From contig NC_013720.1 in assembly GCF_000025185.1 (NCBI RefSeq), positions 806,001 through 870,000 on the forward strand: a stretch of 64,000 nt of DNA. The letters run 5' to 3'. How positions within the stretch are numbered: the stretch's first letter is position 1; each line of letters opens with the position of its first letter. This document shows, piece after piece, positions 49,095 to 58,260 of the stretch. The DNA is from Pirellula staleyi DSM 6068 (GTDB taxonomy: Bacteria; Planctomycetota; Planctomycetia; Pirellulales; Pirellulaceae). The notes beneath the pieces were generated by a model. It searched no databases. It saw nothing but the letters and a program-made list of their open reading frames with translations, and was not told the origin of the DNA. The position numbers and the translations under genes are program-made.

Positions 49095-50309
49095 TTAGGC
49101 GGCGCGGGAGTGGGATTGAGGGGTGATGCCGAGGACGTGCTGGGCAATGTAGTCGGCGGCGCGGCGCGAGGCGCCGGTTTGACTGACGCGTGAGCGAAGT
49201 TCGGCCAGGTCGTCGATTCGCTGTTGGCGGAGCGGTTCGTCGGTCAGCCACTCGATCACATGCTCGGCGACTTCAGGCGATTTATCGCGCCAGGTGGGAT
49301 ACTCGGGGAGGAGCACGTGCGCGTCGAGGGGATGATGGCGGTCGTAGGCCGAATTGGTTCCCGCCGTGATGTCGGGGGCTGTTAGCAGATTCACCAGCGT
49401 CATGTAGCGAATCGCTTGCAGCATCCGGACCATGCGTGAGAAGAGCCAACTCACCTTGTAGACCATCACACTCGGCTGAGCGTGATACAAGAGCTCGAGC
49501 GACACCGATCCCGAAACCGCAATGGTGGCGGTCGCGGCGTGGATGAGCTCGGGAGTGCGATTGACGTAGACGGGGAAAGTAAGACCTGCAGCAGCGACTT
49601 TTTCACGCGCGACAGCAGCCTGCTTGTCGTTGTAGCTGGCAATCGCGAACTGAATGTTCGGCACTTTGCTCGCCACGATCTTCGCCGCGCGGAGCTGCAT
49701 ATCGAGGTTGTTTTTCACCTCCTGCATCCGGCTCCCGGGGAGGATCGAAACGAGCCTCTTTTGGCTTAAATCGAGCGACTCGACGAACGTGTGATCGAGC
49801 GAGCGTGAGGCGAGTTCGTCGTAGTAGGGATGGCCGACGTAGGTGGCCTCGACCCCCCGATCGCGAAACCATTTTTCTTCGAACGGCAGTTTGCAGAGGG
49901 CATGGTCGACGAGCGTTTGCACCTTCTTCACGCGCCAGGTGGCCCAGGCCCAAACTTGCGGCAGTCCATAGTAGACCACAGGGATGTTCAGTTTTTTGGC
50001 AGCGCGGGCGACGTGCCAGTTGAAACCGGGATAGTCGATCAGCACCACGCAGTCGGGCTTCTCGGTTTCGAGATGCTTGACGACGCGAGCCAGCAGCGCG
50101 CGGAACTCGGGATATTTTTTCAGAACCGGCAGGAGCCCCATCACGGCGAGGTCGGACATGTCGCGCAAGAGCTCGCAACCAGCGGCTTGCATGCGGGGTC
50201 CGCCGAGACCTTCCGCGCGCAGCGCAGGGGCAAGCTGGCGGAGGTGGTTGATCAGATTACTTCCGTGCAGATCGCCGCTCGGCTCACCGACCGAAAAGAA
50301 AACTCGCAT
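49095..50309 (-). CDS. lpxB: Lipid-A-disaccharide synthase
   Basis: 404 residues from the ATG at 50309, supported by AAGGA 6 bp upstream; the longer frame adds no family sequence. Landmarks: MRVFFSVGEPSGDLHGSNLI, GLGGPRMQAAGCELL, VMGLLPVLKKYPEF, VLIDYPGFNWHVAR, LPQVWAWATWRVKK, LLPFE-like CKLPFEEKWF, YVGHPYYDEL, SILPGSRMQEVKNN and SGSVSLELLYHAQPSVMVYK. The enzyme joins UDP-diacylglucosamine and lipid X into the lipid A disaccharide at the inner membrane face. Its presence indicates lipopolysaccharide, as known for planctomycetes. The other lpx genes are not in the window. Confidence 0.95.
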   Translation of the reverse strand: MRVFFSVGEPSGDLHGSNLINHLRQLAPALRAEGLGGPRMQAAGCELLRDMSDLAVMGLLPVLKKYPEFRALLARVVKHLETEKPDCVVLIDYPGFNWHVARAAKKLNIPVVYYGLPQVWAWATWRVKKVQTLVDHALCKLPFEEKWFRDRGVEATYVGHPYYDELASRSLDHTFVESLDLSQKRLVSILPGSRMQEVKNNLDMQLRAAKIVASKVPNIQFAIASYNDKQAAVAREKVAAAGLTFPVYVNRTPELIHAATATIAVSGSVSLELLYHAQPSVMVYKVSWLFSRMVRMLQAIRYMTLVNLLTAPDITAGTNSAYDRHHPLDAHVLLPEYPTWRDKSPEVAEHVIEWLTDEPLRQQRIDDLAELRSRVSQTGASRRAADYIAQHVLGITPQSHSRAA

Positions 50310-50450
50310 CGCCGATCCTTGGCTGGGAGAACACTCGCGCGCTCGTTGCGCGATAAACCACTGACATTTGCACCTGGAAGTATCGCCGATAGCTGTCGTT
50401 TTCACCTAGAGCAATCAGCAGCGGGGCAGAGAGCTGCTAGCAACAAAAAA

Positions 50451-50494
50451 CGCACGCGAGCACTTCCTCGGGTGGAGGCGAGTGCTCGCGTGCG
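50451..50494 (-). terminator. Intrinsic terminator for the minus strand
   Basis: CGCACGCGAGCAC (50451-50463) pairs perfectly with GTGCTCGCGTGCG (50482-50494). On the minus strand it is followed by TTTTTT (complement of AAAAAA at 50445-50450), ending the transcript of 50533-50985. Confidence 0.8.
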
Positions 50495-50532
50495 TGGGGT
50501 AATTCGTCAACCTTGATCCGGAGATCGAGAGG

Positions 50533-50985
50533 TTACTTGGTTTCGGCCTTCTTGGCCTCGAAGCCTTTGTCGAACGACTTGTCGGCAAAGAGGAGCGAGA
50601 CGGCGTCTTCCGATTTCTCGGCCTTGGCTTTGCAGTTCATGCAGCAGAACTTGACGTCGATGCCACCGACTTTGACGTCGGTACCATCAGCCAGTGGACC
50701 GCCCGAGATGGGGCACTTCACTTGGGTGAATTGCTTGGTGGCGACGAGCTGGTGGTTGGCTTTGGCAGCATGCTTGGCAGGGTCGGCTGCAAAACCTTTC
50801 GAGCAGTTGCCGCAGCAGAAGAAGACCTTGGCGCCACGATATTCCACGGCGTTGTCGGCCTTGGCATCTTTATTGGCGGCCATGATGCACTTGATCCCTT
50901 CAAGCGAGACACCATCGGCGGCACGCAGGACCATGGCAATCGCAACAACGGCAAAACCGGCGAGCATCAGAGTACGAGATTTCAT
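50533..50985 (-). CDS. Exported TRASH/YHS-like metal-binding protein
   Basis: 150 residues from the ATG at 50985, with AGGAG 10 bp upstream. Signal peptide MKSRTLMLAGFAVVAIAMVL then RAA. Two repeats follow, each with a CxxC-type site: EYRGAKVFFCCGNCSKGF (after an IKCIM motif) and KVGGIDVKFCCMNCKAKAE (after VKCPISG). The pattern C-x-x-C around FxCCxxC is that of TRASH/YHS domains, which bind heavy metals such as copper or zinc. It is probably a periplasmic metal-binding or sensing protein. It has its own terminator and no visible operon partner. Confidence 0.82.
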   Translation of the reverse strand: MKSRTLMLAGFAVVAIAMVLRAADGVSLEGIKCIMAANKDAKADNAVEYRGAKVFFCCGNCSKGFAADPAKHAAKANHQLVATKQFTQVKCPISGGPLADGTDVKVGGIDVKFCCMNCKAKAEKSEDAVSLLFADKSFDKGFEAKKAETK

Positions 50986-51164
50986 CGGGGGAGTTCTCCT
51001 GGAGAGAAAAAGTGCGGTAAAGCACGCCCAAGAGCCCAAAGTGGGCGTTTCGGCGCGCGGTAACCTTGCGGTGAATACACGTTAATTAACGGACGTGGCA
51101 AGAGGAGTCAAGACAAATCAGCCATTGCTGATGAATTGGACGAATTTGGCTAGCTTTCGGCAAC

Positions 51165-51851
51165 CTATCCACGAAACACGAGCCCCAGCAGCAGCAGGAC
51201 GATGGCTGTCAGCAGCATCACTAAGGCATGCGATCGTGCGACGCTGCGAGCCTGCTGGGAGAGTCCAAACCGCTCCCCCTCTCCATTCCAAAGCCAGAAG
51301 CCGAGTGGCACAGTCACTAGCCCAAACAACCCAAGCTGCCACATCGAACTGCCGTGACGGAGCATCTCGCCGCAGTCGCCAATCTGGGCCAGCGAGCCGA
51401 TCGAGATATAAAGTCCATTGGTAACGAGGCAAAATGCCGCGAAGAACCGAAGCGTGTAGGTCATCGGAAAACGGACCCAGGCCGCAATCTGCCAGAGCAG
51501 CACCGGTGCCATCACGCCGACAATGGGACCGCACCACACCACCACCAGTGGCGCTGGGTTGTGCGACAGATCGGTCCGCGAAATTGAGAGCGGATGCAGC
51601 AACACACGCTCGACCTTGGCTCCGGTCGCCAGCGCTCCCAGCACATGCCCCAGTTCATGCACTTGCTGCATTCCGAGCCAACAAGCCAGCAGCAGCGAGC
51701 TGATGAGCAAGCATTGCCAAAATCGATTCACAAAACGGAATCTTTCCAGTATCCACTTGGTCGCAACCAGTGATGCGTATTCATTAAGCTGCTGGGTTCT
51801 AATCCGATCGACCGAGCTACTATAATCGCCAACCACAGAAGAGACGACCAT
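51165..51851 (-). CDS. M50-like membrane metalloprotease
   Basis: 228 residues, ATG start. The zinc motif HExxH appears as QQVHELGHVLGALATGAKVE, inside or next to a membrane segment (CLLISSLLLACWLGMQQ), as in site-2-protease-type enzymes. At least four further hydrophobic segments follow (LVVVWCGPIVGVMAPVLLWQ, FFAAFCLVTNGLYISIGS, WQLGLFGLVTVPLGFWLW, ALVMLLTAIVLLLLGLVF). The third ligand would be the Asp in AQIGDCGEML, although it is not in a textbook NPDG motif. Substrates are unknown; relatives cut membrane-bound regulators. It lies 180 bp upstream of the metal-binding gene on the same strand. Confidence 0.75.
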   Translation of the reverse strand: MVVSSVVGDYSSSVDRIRTQQLNEYASLVATKWILERFRFVNRFWQCLLISSLLLACWLGMQQVHELGHVLGALATGAKVERVLLHPLSISRTDLSHNPAPLVVVWCGPIVGVMAPVLLWQIAAWVRFPMTYTLRFFAAFCLVTNGLYISIGSLAQIGDCGEMLRHGSSMWQLGLFGLVTVPLGFWLWNGEGERFGLSQQARSVARSHALVMLLTAIVLLLLGLVFRG

Positions 51852-52168
51852 CTAAAATCACTGCAACAACTGTTTGTTCGGAAGCGTCGCGCTTAGATGC
51901 TCCCCTACCTTCAATACCTGCTACCGATGGTGAAGCTGGCTGATGTTCCCGCACTCCTCTTCGTTCGCCGCATGCCAGCCGCTCGACCAGATGCTTAACG
52001 GAGCATCATCTGCCGCTAGCAAATCTTAGCGACGCGGCCTCGCACACTCACTTCAGCCCGGTTTTTCCCAGCCGTTTTAGCGGTAAGCGTAGCGAAAAAC
52101 GACAGCCTGGATTACTCTTTTTTCGGTTGCACCCCTACTTATCCACCCTTACAAAGGAGGGCTAACTG
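51852..52168. other. Divergent promoter interval
   Basis: 317 bp between the M50-like gene and the NPCBM gene. I see no gene or repeat. Its last bases give the very strong Shine-Dalgarno AAAGGAGGG at about 52153, which fixes the next start. Confidence 0.4.
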
Positions 52169-55100
52169 GTGCGTCGGGCACAGAAAGAGAGTGGTTGCAT
52201 GAGCGGTGGATTTGACCCGTACTACCAATGGATGGGAATTGCTCCAGACGAGCAGCCACCCAACCACTACCGCTTGCTGGGGATTAGGCTGCTGGAGTCC
52301 AACCCCGACGTGATTCAAAACGCTGCTGATGCGCGAATGATTCACCTGCGAACTTTTCAGTCGGGTCCCCACTCTCTTCATTCTCAAAAGCTACTCAACG
52401 AAGTGGCCGCAGCTGCTCAATGCCTGCTGATCGCTTCGCAAAAGAAGAGCTACGACCAGCAGCTCCGGTCGTCTCTCGCACTGGCACAACAGACTGCGAA
52501 TCCACCACCTCAGCCCCTCGTTAGTCCGCCGCTTGCAGCAGCAACTCCGGTGGCACGTCCGCTGCCAGTTGCGACGCCGCTTGCAGCCCCCCTGCCTGCG
52601 AAGACACCACCTGCTGAAAGCCAGCCAAGCTTCACCGCTGGCACCTCGCGGCGCGTTGCACGCAAAAACAATCCACTGGTTGCAATGTCGATCGTGGTGG
52701 CCGTTTGTGGCGTGGGACTGATCGGCGGACTCGTGGTTTGGGGATACGGATTTCAATCCAATCCGACGGGAGAGCTGGCCGAAGCTCCCCAGAAGACAAC
52801 AATGCTGCCGACACCACCCTCGCCACCTAATCTTCCCCCAAATTTGCCGTCGACCACCAGCACAACCACGCCAAGCACTCCGCCAGCGGGTGAGCAGCCG
52901 CCGCCAACAGTTCCAAGCAGCGATCCGAGCGAGGCGTCAGTCGATGGAAGCACGAGCCCCGAAACGGGACCTCTGCCGCCTCCCGATCCAACTAGCAGCA
53001 CACCTGTCGTAGCTCCATTCAAGTATCTGAGCGAGCTACCCAAAGTCATTCAGAATGCCTACGAGGAACCAGGATTGGTCGTGCGTGTGCAGGGTGTCGA
53101 TTCACCTCATGGGTTTATGCACCATCCGCATTCCGACTCGATCACCGTTTGCAATGTCGCGCTCGACGGAACCTATCAATGGCTCACAGGGGCTGCTGTA
53201 TTTAATGATACAGCGACCAAAGATGCGCGCACTCCCGCCATCATGTCGATCTATGGCGATGGCAATCTACTGTTTCAATCTCTGCCAGTCTCGAAGGCGC
53301 GGCCGATTCAGCCCTTCGCAGTACAGATCGCGGGTGTCAAAAAATTAGTGTTGAAAGTCGATTGCCCTGGAAGCTTCTCCTACTGTCACACCGCCTGGTT
53401 CTCTCCGATGCTGAGTGTCGCCCCCAACAGCCCGAATGTCGAACTGGCTCGTCTGCTCGAAGGAAAAAACTATCCCGCCCCCAGACCCGTCGTCGCTGCA
53501 CCCAAATGGTTTGGCCTCCACGCGCCGAAACAAGGGATCTCAGCCACGCAGCTGAACCCTGCTCGTCCGATGTACCTCATCGAGCTCGAGCATGTCGATT
53601 TCGCTGCCTACAACGACGGCCCCAAACGCGTAGTCTCGCTGAAAGGGAAGCGTTCAGCGCATGGCATCTTCATGCACCCGAACAACAAAAGCGACGCTCG
53701 AATTGTTTACCGACTCGATCGCAAGTTTCACACCTTCACCGGCGCCGTGGGGATCAGCGATAAGCTCGACGACCGAGCGTTTTCCGATCAAACTTTTTCC
53801 ATCCTCGGCGATGGCAAAGAACTCTGGAAATCGCGACCACATCGCGCGATTTCTTCATCGCAAGATTTCCAGGTGAATGTGAGTGGCGTTGATCTACTCG
53901 AGCTGCGCGTGGATTGTCACGGAAGCAGTGGCAAAGCGCACGCCGTTTGGTACGCGCCACATGTCAGCCCGCTGGACGATCGATCCAATGCCGAACTCGC
54001 TCAGATCTACCCCCAGTATCAACCGCTCGAGCAAGGGCCCAACGAGCGCAGCTTGGCCGATCTGGCGAACCCCAACGCCAGACCTGTCGATCGGCTCCCA
54101 CCACCTTCCACGGAAGCGCTCGCCAAAGCTCGCGAACTGCTCCACGAAGTTTTGGCTACCGAGTTTGCCGCTGCCAAAACAGCGGAGAAAAAAATGAAAT
54201 TGGTCGACGATCTTCTAGAAATAGGATCGCTCCCCGATCAGGCTGTCGCCGATCAATTCGCTGTGCTCGTGGAAGCCTTGGAACGAAGTTTCACGTTCGA
54301 ACAGTTCTCTCGCGCCGAGTCCGAATTGCTGCGGCGGTATAACACCCCGCTGCTGACCGAACGCCTAACAGGCCTCAAGTCGTGCGTCACGCAAGCGCGC
54401 CCCGATCACGTCACCAAGTTTGCTGAATCTATCTTGCGCGCCGTCGACGACGCTGAACAATCGCAAGCCTACGAACTGGCCGTGGAGTTCAGCGACGTTG
54501 GGCAATCGCTCGGTAAGAAAACTGGCGAGCGGAAGCTCACCAGCATCTTCGTCGAACGCTCCCAACGATCGGGCCGATTACAAGTCGCACATCGTGATTG
54601 TGCGCCGCTGCTGGAATCGATGGCGAGCAACTCGCTCGACGACGCCGGGAAGTTCAAATGCGGGCAGTACCTCGCGCTTGTCCGTAGCGACTGGCCGGCG
54701 GCACTTCCGCTGCTCGCTCTGGGGAAAGACGATCCCTCGATCGCCAAAGCGGTGCTGAAAGACATTGCCGCCCCAACCGCTCCCGACGATATCATCGCGC
54801 TGGCCGATAGCTGGTGGCAACTCAGCGAGCAAGCAACCGAGCTGTCGCAAGAGGGTTATCGCAAACGCGCGATTCACTGGTACCTGAAAGCCAAAGAGGC
54901 TGGCGTGCGCGGCCTAGGCCTGGAAAAAGCGACGCAGCGAACCTCGACAACGTTGGGCGATTGGCTCGCAGAGTGGCGGCCCAATTCACCCGAAGTCCTG
55001 TTCGCCAAGCAAGTGGTCGGCCGTTATCGCACCTACCATATCGATATCGATCGTCCCGGCGCTAAGCGTCACCGCGAACAGCTGATCACCATCAGCCCCA

Positions 55101-55294
55101 GCAACGAAGTCCTGAACGAACAGGGGCAGCACTTTGGCATTTGGCGACAAGAGGGAGCCAACCTCCGCATTGAGTTCGCCGAAGAAAGCTTCGGCTTTGC
55201 CTTGATGCAGATCACCAAGAATCGCGTCCTTCAAGGTCGTCATCTACAAAAACATGACGGCCGCCTCCGAGGCTACGAAATGATCCCCGAGTAA
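52169..55294 (+). CDS. Large membrane-anchored protein with two NPCBM domains
   Basis: 1041 residues from a GTG; the perfect AAAGGAGGG 7 bp upstream decides it over the ATG at 52199. N-terminal about 110 residues: a planctomycete J-like module (FDPYYQWMGIAPDEQPPNHY, RLLGIRLLESNPDVIQNAAD, QKLLNEVAAAAQCLL). A Pro/Thr/Ser-rich linker follows, with one membrane anchor (PLVAMSIVVAVCGVGLIGGL). Then come two NPCBM carbohydrate-binding domains: one with VRVQGVDSPHGFMHHPHSDS and FSPMLSV, the second with GKRSAHGIFMHPNNKSD and HGSSGKAHAVWYAPHVSP. The C-terminal 400 residues are helical. The module order joins a cytoplasmic domain to glycan binding outside. Role unknown. Confidence 0.85.
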   Translation: MRRAQKESGCMSGGFDPYYQWMGIAPDEQPPNHYRLLGIRLLESNPDVIQNAADARMIHLRTFQSGPHSLHSQKLLNEVAAAAQCLLIASQKKSYDQQLRSSLALAQQTANPPPQPLVSPPLAAATPVARPLPVATPLAAPLPAKTPPAESQPSFTAGTSRRVARKNNPLVAMSIVVAVCGVGLIGGLVVWGYGFQSNPTGELAEAPQKTTMLPTPPSPPNLPPNLPSTTSTTTPSTPPAGEQPPPTVPSSDPSEASVDGSTSPETGPLPPPDPTSSTPVVAPFKYLSELPKVIQNAYEEPGLVVRVQGVDSPHGFMHHPHSDSITVCNVALDGTYQWLTGAAVFNDTATKDARTPAIMSIYGDGNLLFQSLPVSKARPIQPFAVQIAGVKKLVLKVDCPGSFSYCHTAWFSPMLSVAPNSPNVELARLLEGKNYPAPRPVVAAPKWFGLHAPKQGISATQLNPARPMYLIELEHVDFAAYNDGPKRVVSLKGKRSAHGIFMHPNNKSDARIVYRLDRKFHTFTGAVGISDKLDDRAFSDQTFSILGDGKELWKSRPHRAISSSQDFQVNVSGVDLLELRVDCHGSSGKAHAVWYAPHVSPLDDRSNAELAQIYPQYQPLEQGPNERSLADLANPNARPVDRLPPPSTEALAKARELLHEVLATEFAAAKTAEKKMKLVDDLLEIGSLPDQAVADQFAVLVEALERSFTFEQFSRAESELLRRYNTPLLTERLTGLKSCVTQARPDHVTKFAESILRAVDDAEQSQAYELAVEFSDVGQSLGKKTGERKLTSIFVERSQRSGRLQVAHRDCAPLLESMASNSLDDAGKFKCGQYLALVRSDWPAALPLLALGKDDPSIAKAVLKDIAAPTAPDDIIALADSWWQLSEQATELSQEGYRKRAIHWYLKAKEAGVRGLGLEKATQRTSTTLGDWLAEWRPNSPEVLFAKQVVGRYRTYHIDIDRPGAKRHREQLITISPSNEVLNEQGQHFGIWRQEGANLRIEFAEESFGFALMQITKNRVLQGRHLQKHDGRLRGYEMIPE

Positions 55295-55378
55295 GCGATT
55301 TGCAACTGCCCTGTAGCAGAGATCCGACCGTTCGAAGCTGCTAATTTTATAGAGCCCCAGGGATCAAGAAACTAAAAA

Positions 55379-55409
55379 ACGCACGGGAGATTTTGGGTCT
55401 CGCGTGCGT
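55379..55409. terminator. Bidirectional intrinsic terminator
   Basis: ACGCACGGGAGA pairs with TCTCGCGTGCGT (one mismatch), with AAAAAA before and TTTGATTTTT after. It lies between the convergent NPCBM gene and the isomerase gene, so it suits both. Confidence 0.8.
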
Positions 55410-55490
55410 TTGATTTTTGGTGCGTGAAGTTCACGACTAACGGGAGCCTGACTGACTGATTAGTACAGGCAATTGAGTACTGGCCAGGCA

Positions 55491-56336
55491 CTACCAGCGC
55501 TGGGCAACTTGTTGCTTCATGAAGCCGAGGCTGTCGCGCGAGAGTTGTTCTTCGCTCTCGAACATACGGCGCCAGATTTTGGTGGCGGCGGCCAGTTCAG
55601 GGAGCGCCAGACCAAACGCCTCGACCACCATCCAGCCGTTGTAGCCGATGTCGCGCAGAGCGTCGAAATTCTCTTCCCAGCGGACGTTCCCCTTGCCGGG
55701 AGTGCTTCGATCGTTCTCGCTGATGTGCACGTGGCACAGCATATCGGCACAGCTGTGGATCGCCTGCGCGATGCTCTTCTCTTCGATGTTGCTGTGGAAC
55801 GTGTCGTACATCATGCGGCAGCGGGCGTGACCAACTTCGCGGCAAAAACGGGCCGAATCGGCGTGCGTATTGAGCAGATACGTCTCAAACCGGTTGAGGC
55901 ATTCAACACCGAGCGTGACATGCACGGTCCCCGCATGCTCGGCCACTGCTCGCATGCTTTCGACACCCCACTTCCACTCGTCGGCGGTTCGTCCCTTGCC
56001 ACTGAACGATCCGAGGGCCGAATGATAGGGGCCAACCAGAGTCACCGCGCCGACAGCAGCGCAGCAGTCGAGCGCCTTCTTGTTGGCGTCGATCCCCTTT
56101 TGGCGAATCGCAGCATCGGGGCTGATCGGGTTGTCGGCTTCGGTGCGGACCGTCACGGCAGTTCGCGCGAGGCCAATTTCGTCGAGAATTTTGCCCCACT
56201 TGGCGTAGTCGAGATCCATGTTGAAGATCGGCAGCTCGACGCCGTCGTAGCCCAGGTTCTTTAGCAAATGGAGGACGGGAATCATCTCGTCGCTCAGTTC
56301 GCCGGTCCACAGCAGCAGATTCATGCCGTACTTCAT
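55491..56336 (-). CDS. Sugar isomerase/epimerase (hydroxypyruvate-isomerase or tagatose-3-epimerase-like)
   Basis: 281 residues, ATG start, of the xylose-isomerase-like TIM-barrel superfamily in the ketose 3-epimerase group. Landmarks: MKYGMNLLLWTGELSDEMIP, NLGYDGVELPIFNMD, a Glu ligand in LGVECLNRFETYLLN, MMYDTFHSNIEEKSI, LCHVHISENDRSTPGKGNV and WMVVEAFGLALPEL. The four metal ligands (Glu, Asp, His, Glu) are in those segments. It may convert a ketose such as tagatose, fructose or psicose. It lies first in a run of four minus-strand sugar genes extending to 59289 and may be in one operon with them. Confidence 0.87.
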   Translation of the reverse strand: MKYGMNLLLWTGELSDEMIPVLHLLKNLGYDGVELPIFNMDLDYAKWGKILDEIGLARTAVTVRTEADNPISPDAAIRQKGIDANKKALDCCAAVGAVTLVGPYHSALGSFSGKGRTADEWKWGVESMRAVAEHAGTVHVTLGVECLNRFETYLLNTHADSARFCREVGHARCRMMYDTFHSNIEEKSIAQAIHSCADMLCHVHISENDRSTPGKGNVRWEENFDALRDIGYNGWMVVEAFGLALPELAAATKIWRRMFESEEQLSRDSLGFMKQQVAQRW

Positions 56337-56366
56337 CAGTTAATCCTCAGAGGGAGAGTCGGACGC

Positions 56367-57026
56367 CTAAAGGGTCGTCGAAGTGGGAGTGAGTAATTCG
56401 TGACGGCGAAGCCACACAGCTTCGCGCATGTCGGGGAGTAGTCGCTTGAGTCCTTCAGGGAGCGGTGGAAGTTTCACGCGCCGCATGACCTGCTCGAGTC
56501 GCCTAAAAAGTTTGTCATCGTCGCGATAGTCGTACAAGAACCGCTCGGTCAGGAATCGGGGCAAGAGCAGCAGGAGTCGATCGGTGGGGCGCGTCGCGAG
56601 CTCGCTAACCATCGTTTGCAGCTGGTAGGGATCGAGATGCGCCAGGGCCAGGTAGTAGTCGTCGAGTCGCTGCGGATCCTCGCGATCGAGCGCCGCATCG
56701 AGCATCAGTTCGACCAAAATATGGCCGAGAAAACTCGGGCGGAGCCCATCGTCGGCAGGCAACTGATCGCGAATGGCGAGCGTAAATTGCCAGCTGAGAT
56801 CGCTGAATGCCTGCGTGGTATGGAACCAGTCGTCGTCGGCCAGATGCTGCAGCACCCCGCGGGCAAATCGGGCTTTCGTCTGGTCGGTGGGGGTCGCATG
56901 CGGCTCGACATTTCGCCGCCGCATGCGCACCTTTCGATCGATCACACTGAGCCAATCTGGGGCGCTGGTGCCCGCCAGAAAGTAAGGATCAGCCGTAAAT
57001 CGCCAGCCATGCGCCAGGTAGTTCAT
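56367..57026 (-). CDS. Hypothetical protein with an ACP-phosphodiesterase-like start
   Basis: 219 residues, ATG start. The start MNYLAHGWRFTADPYFLAGT and a later PSFLGHILVELMLDAALDRE are reminiscent of acyl-carrier-protein phosphodiesterase (AcpH, MNFLAHxxLA, with a His-rich HD-like fold: HLADDDWFHTTQAFSDL). The pattern is not strong enough to assert the enzyme. Soluble, arginine-rich. It lies 30 bp from the isomerase gene and 27 bp from the oxidoreductase gene, so it is embedded in the sugar operon. Confidence 0.6.
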   Translation of the reverse strand: MNYLAHGWRFTADPYFLAGTSAPDWLSVIDRKVRMRRRNVEPHATPTDQTKARFARGVLQHLADDDWFHTTQAFSDLSWQFTLAIRDQLPADDGLRPSFLGHILVELMLDAALDREDPQRLDDYYLALAHLDPYQLQTMVSELATRPTDRLLLLLPRFLTERFLYDYRDDDKLFRRLEQVMRRVKLPPLPEGLKRLLPDMREAVWLRRHELLTPTSTTL

Positions 57027-57053
57027 GGCCTTAGTTTACACGCTCGAGACCGA

Positions 57054-58187
57054 CTACACCTTCTGCCAGTTGTGCTCGGCAGCGCTCTTCAGCACAGCAT
57101 CGCACACCTTCTGCGTTTCGAGCGAGTCGCGGAACGTGGGGCCCGCTGGCTTGCCGGTCGATAGGCTCTCACAGAAGTCGGCCACTTGATGCACGAAGCT
57201 GTGCTCGTAACCAATCGCCAGACCAGGCACCCACCACTTGTTCATGTAGGGATGATCGCCGTCGGTCACATGGATGCTCGACCAGCCTCGCAAGTTGCCA
57301 GCGTCGCGATAGTCGAACCACTGCAGACGATGCAGGTCGTGGAGGTCCCACTTGATCGAGCCGAATTCGCCGTTGATTTCCAAGGTGTAGAGTGCCTTGT
57401 GACCACGGGCATAGCGGGTCGATTCAAACAGACCGAGCGAGCCGTTTTGGAAATGGCAAAGGAACGAGCAAGCGTCGTCGATCGTCACCTTTTCCATCTT
57501 GCCGGTAAGGGTGTGCTTACGTTCCTTGATGAACGTTTCGGTCATTGCCGTCACGTCGCTGATCCCACCGTTGAGCCAGAGCGCGGTGTCGATGCAGTGC
57601 GCGAGAAGATCGCCCGTCACGCCGCTGCCAGCGGCTGCCGAATCGAGCCGCCACAGCCCTTGACCACCTTGCGGCAGGTCGGCCGAGATCGTCCAGTCCT
57701 GCAGGAAGTTGGCGCGATAATGGAAGATGCGGCCGAGTTTGCCTTCGTCGATCAGTTGCTTGGCAAACGTCACGGCAGGGATGCGGCGATAGTTGTACCA
57801 CACGATGTTGGCCACCCCTGCCTTTTCGACAGCGGCGCACATCTCTTCTCCTTCAGCGACGTTCATCGCCAGCGGCTTTTCGCACAGGATCATCTTCCCC
57901 GCTTGGGCAGCGGCAATGGCGATCTCTTTGTGCAAGTTATTAGGAGTGCAGATATCGACCGCATCGATATCGTCGCGAGCAATCAGCTTGCGCCAATCGG
58001 TTTCGATGCTCTTATAACCCCACGTCTCGGCAAAAGCCTTGGCTTTTTCTTCATCGCGAGCACAAACAGCCTGCAGCACAGGGGTGTGCTCAAGCTTAAA
58101 GAAATTCGCTACGCGGTTATAAGCGTTCGAGTGAGCTCGGCCCATGAAGCCGTAACCGATCATACCAATGCGAAGAGGTTTTGACAT
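57054..58187 (-). CDS. Gfo/Idh/MocA family oxidoreductase
   Basis: 377 residues, ATG start. The N-terminal Rossmann domain has [20 protein letters not shown] (GxGxxG), then [20 protein letters not shown] and [10 protein letters not shown] with the family's EKP. The C-terminal domain has [40 protein letters not shown] and [20 protein letters not shown]. The Lys of EKP and the GDxxxHxxD motif are the usual catalytic set. It is expected to oxidise or reduce a sugar or cyclitol with NAD(P). Neighbouring isomerases and the cupin suggest a catabolic chain. Planctomycetes have many paralogues, so the substrate cannot be named. Confidence 0.95.
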   Translation of the reverse strand: MSKPLRIGMIGYGFMGRAHSNAYNRVANFFKLEHTPVLQAVCARDEEKAKAFAETWGYKSIETDWRKLIARDDIDAVDICTPNNLHKEIAIAAAQAGKMILCEKPLAMNVAEGEEMCAAVEKAGVANIVWYNYRRIPAVTFAKQLIDEGKLGRIFHYRANFLQDWTISADLPQGGQGLWRLDSAAAGSGVTGDLLAHCIDTALWLNGGISDVTAMTETFIKERKHTLTGKMEKVTIDDACSFLCHFQNGSLGLFESTRYARGHKALYTLEINGEFGSIKWDLHDLHRLQWFDYRDAGNLRGWSSIHVTDGDHPYMNKWWVPGLAIGYEHSFVHQVADFCESLSTGKPAGPTFRDSLETQKVCDAVLKSAAEHNWQKV

Positions 58188-58260
58188 GACAATCTATCTC
58201 AAAGGTTAAATCAAAAGGTATTGAAGGACGAACTAGGAGGTCGCTTCTCGATGAAGCGGA

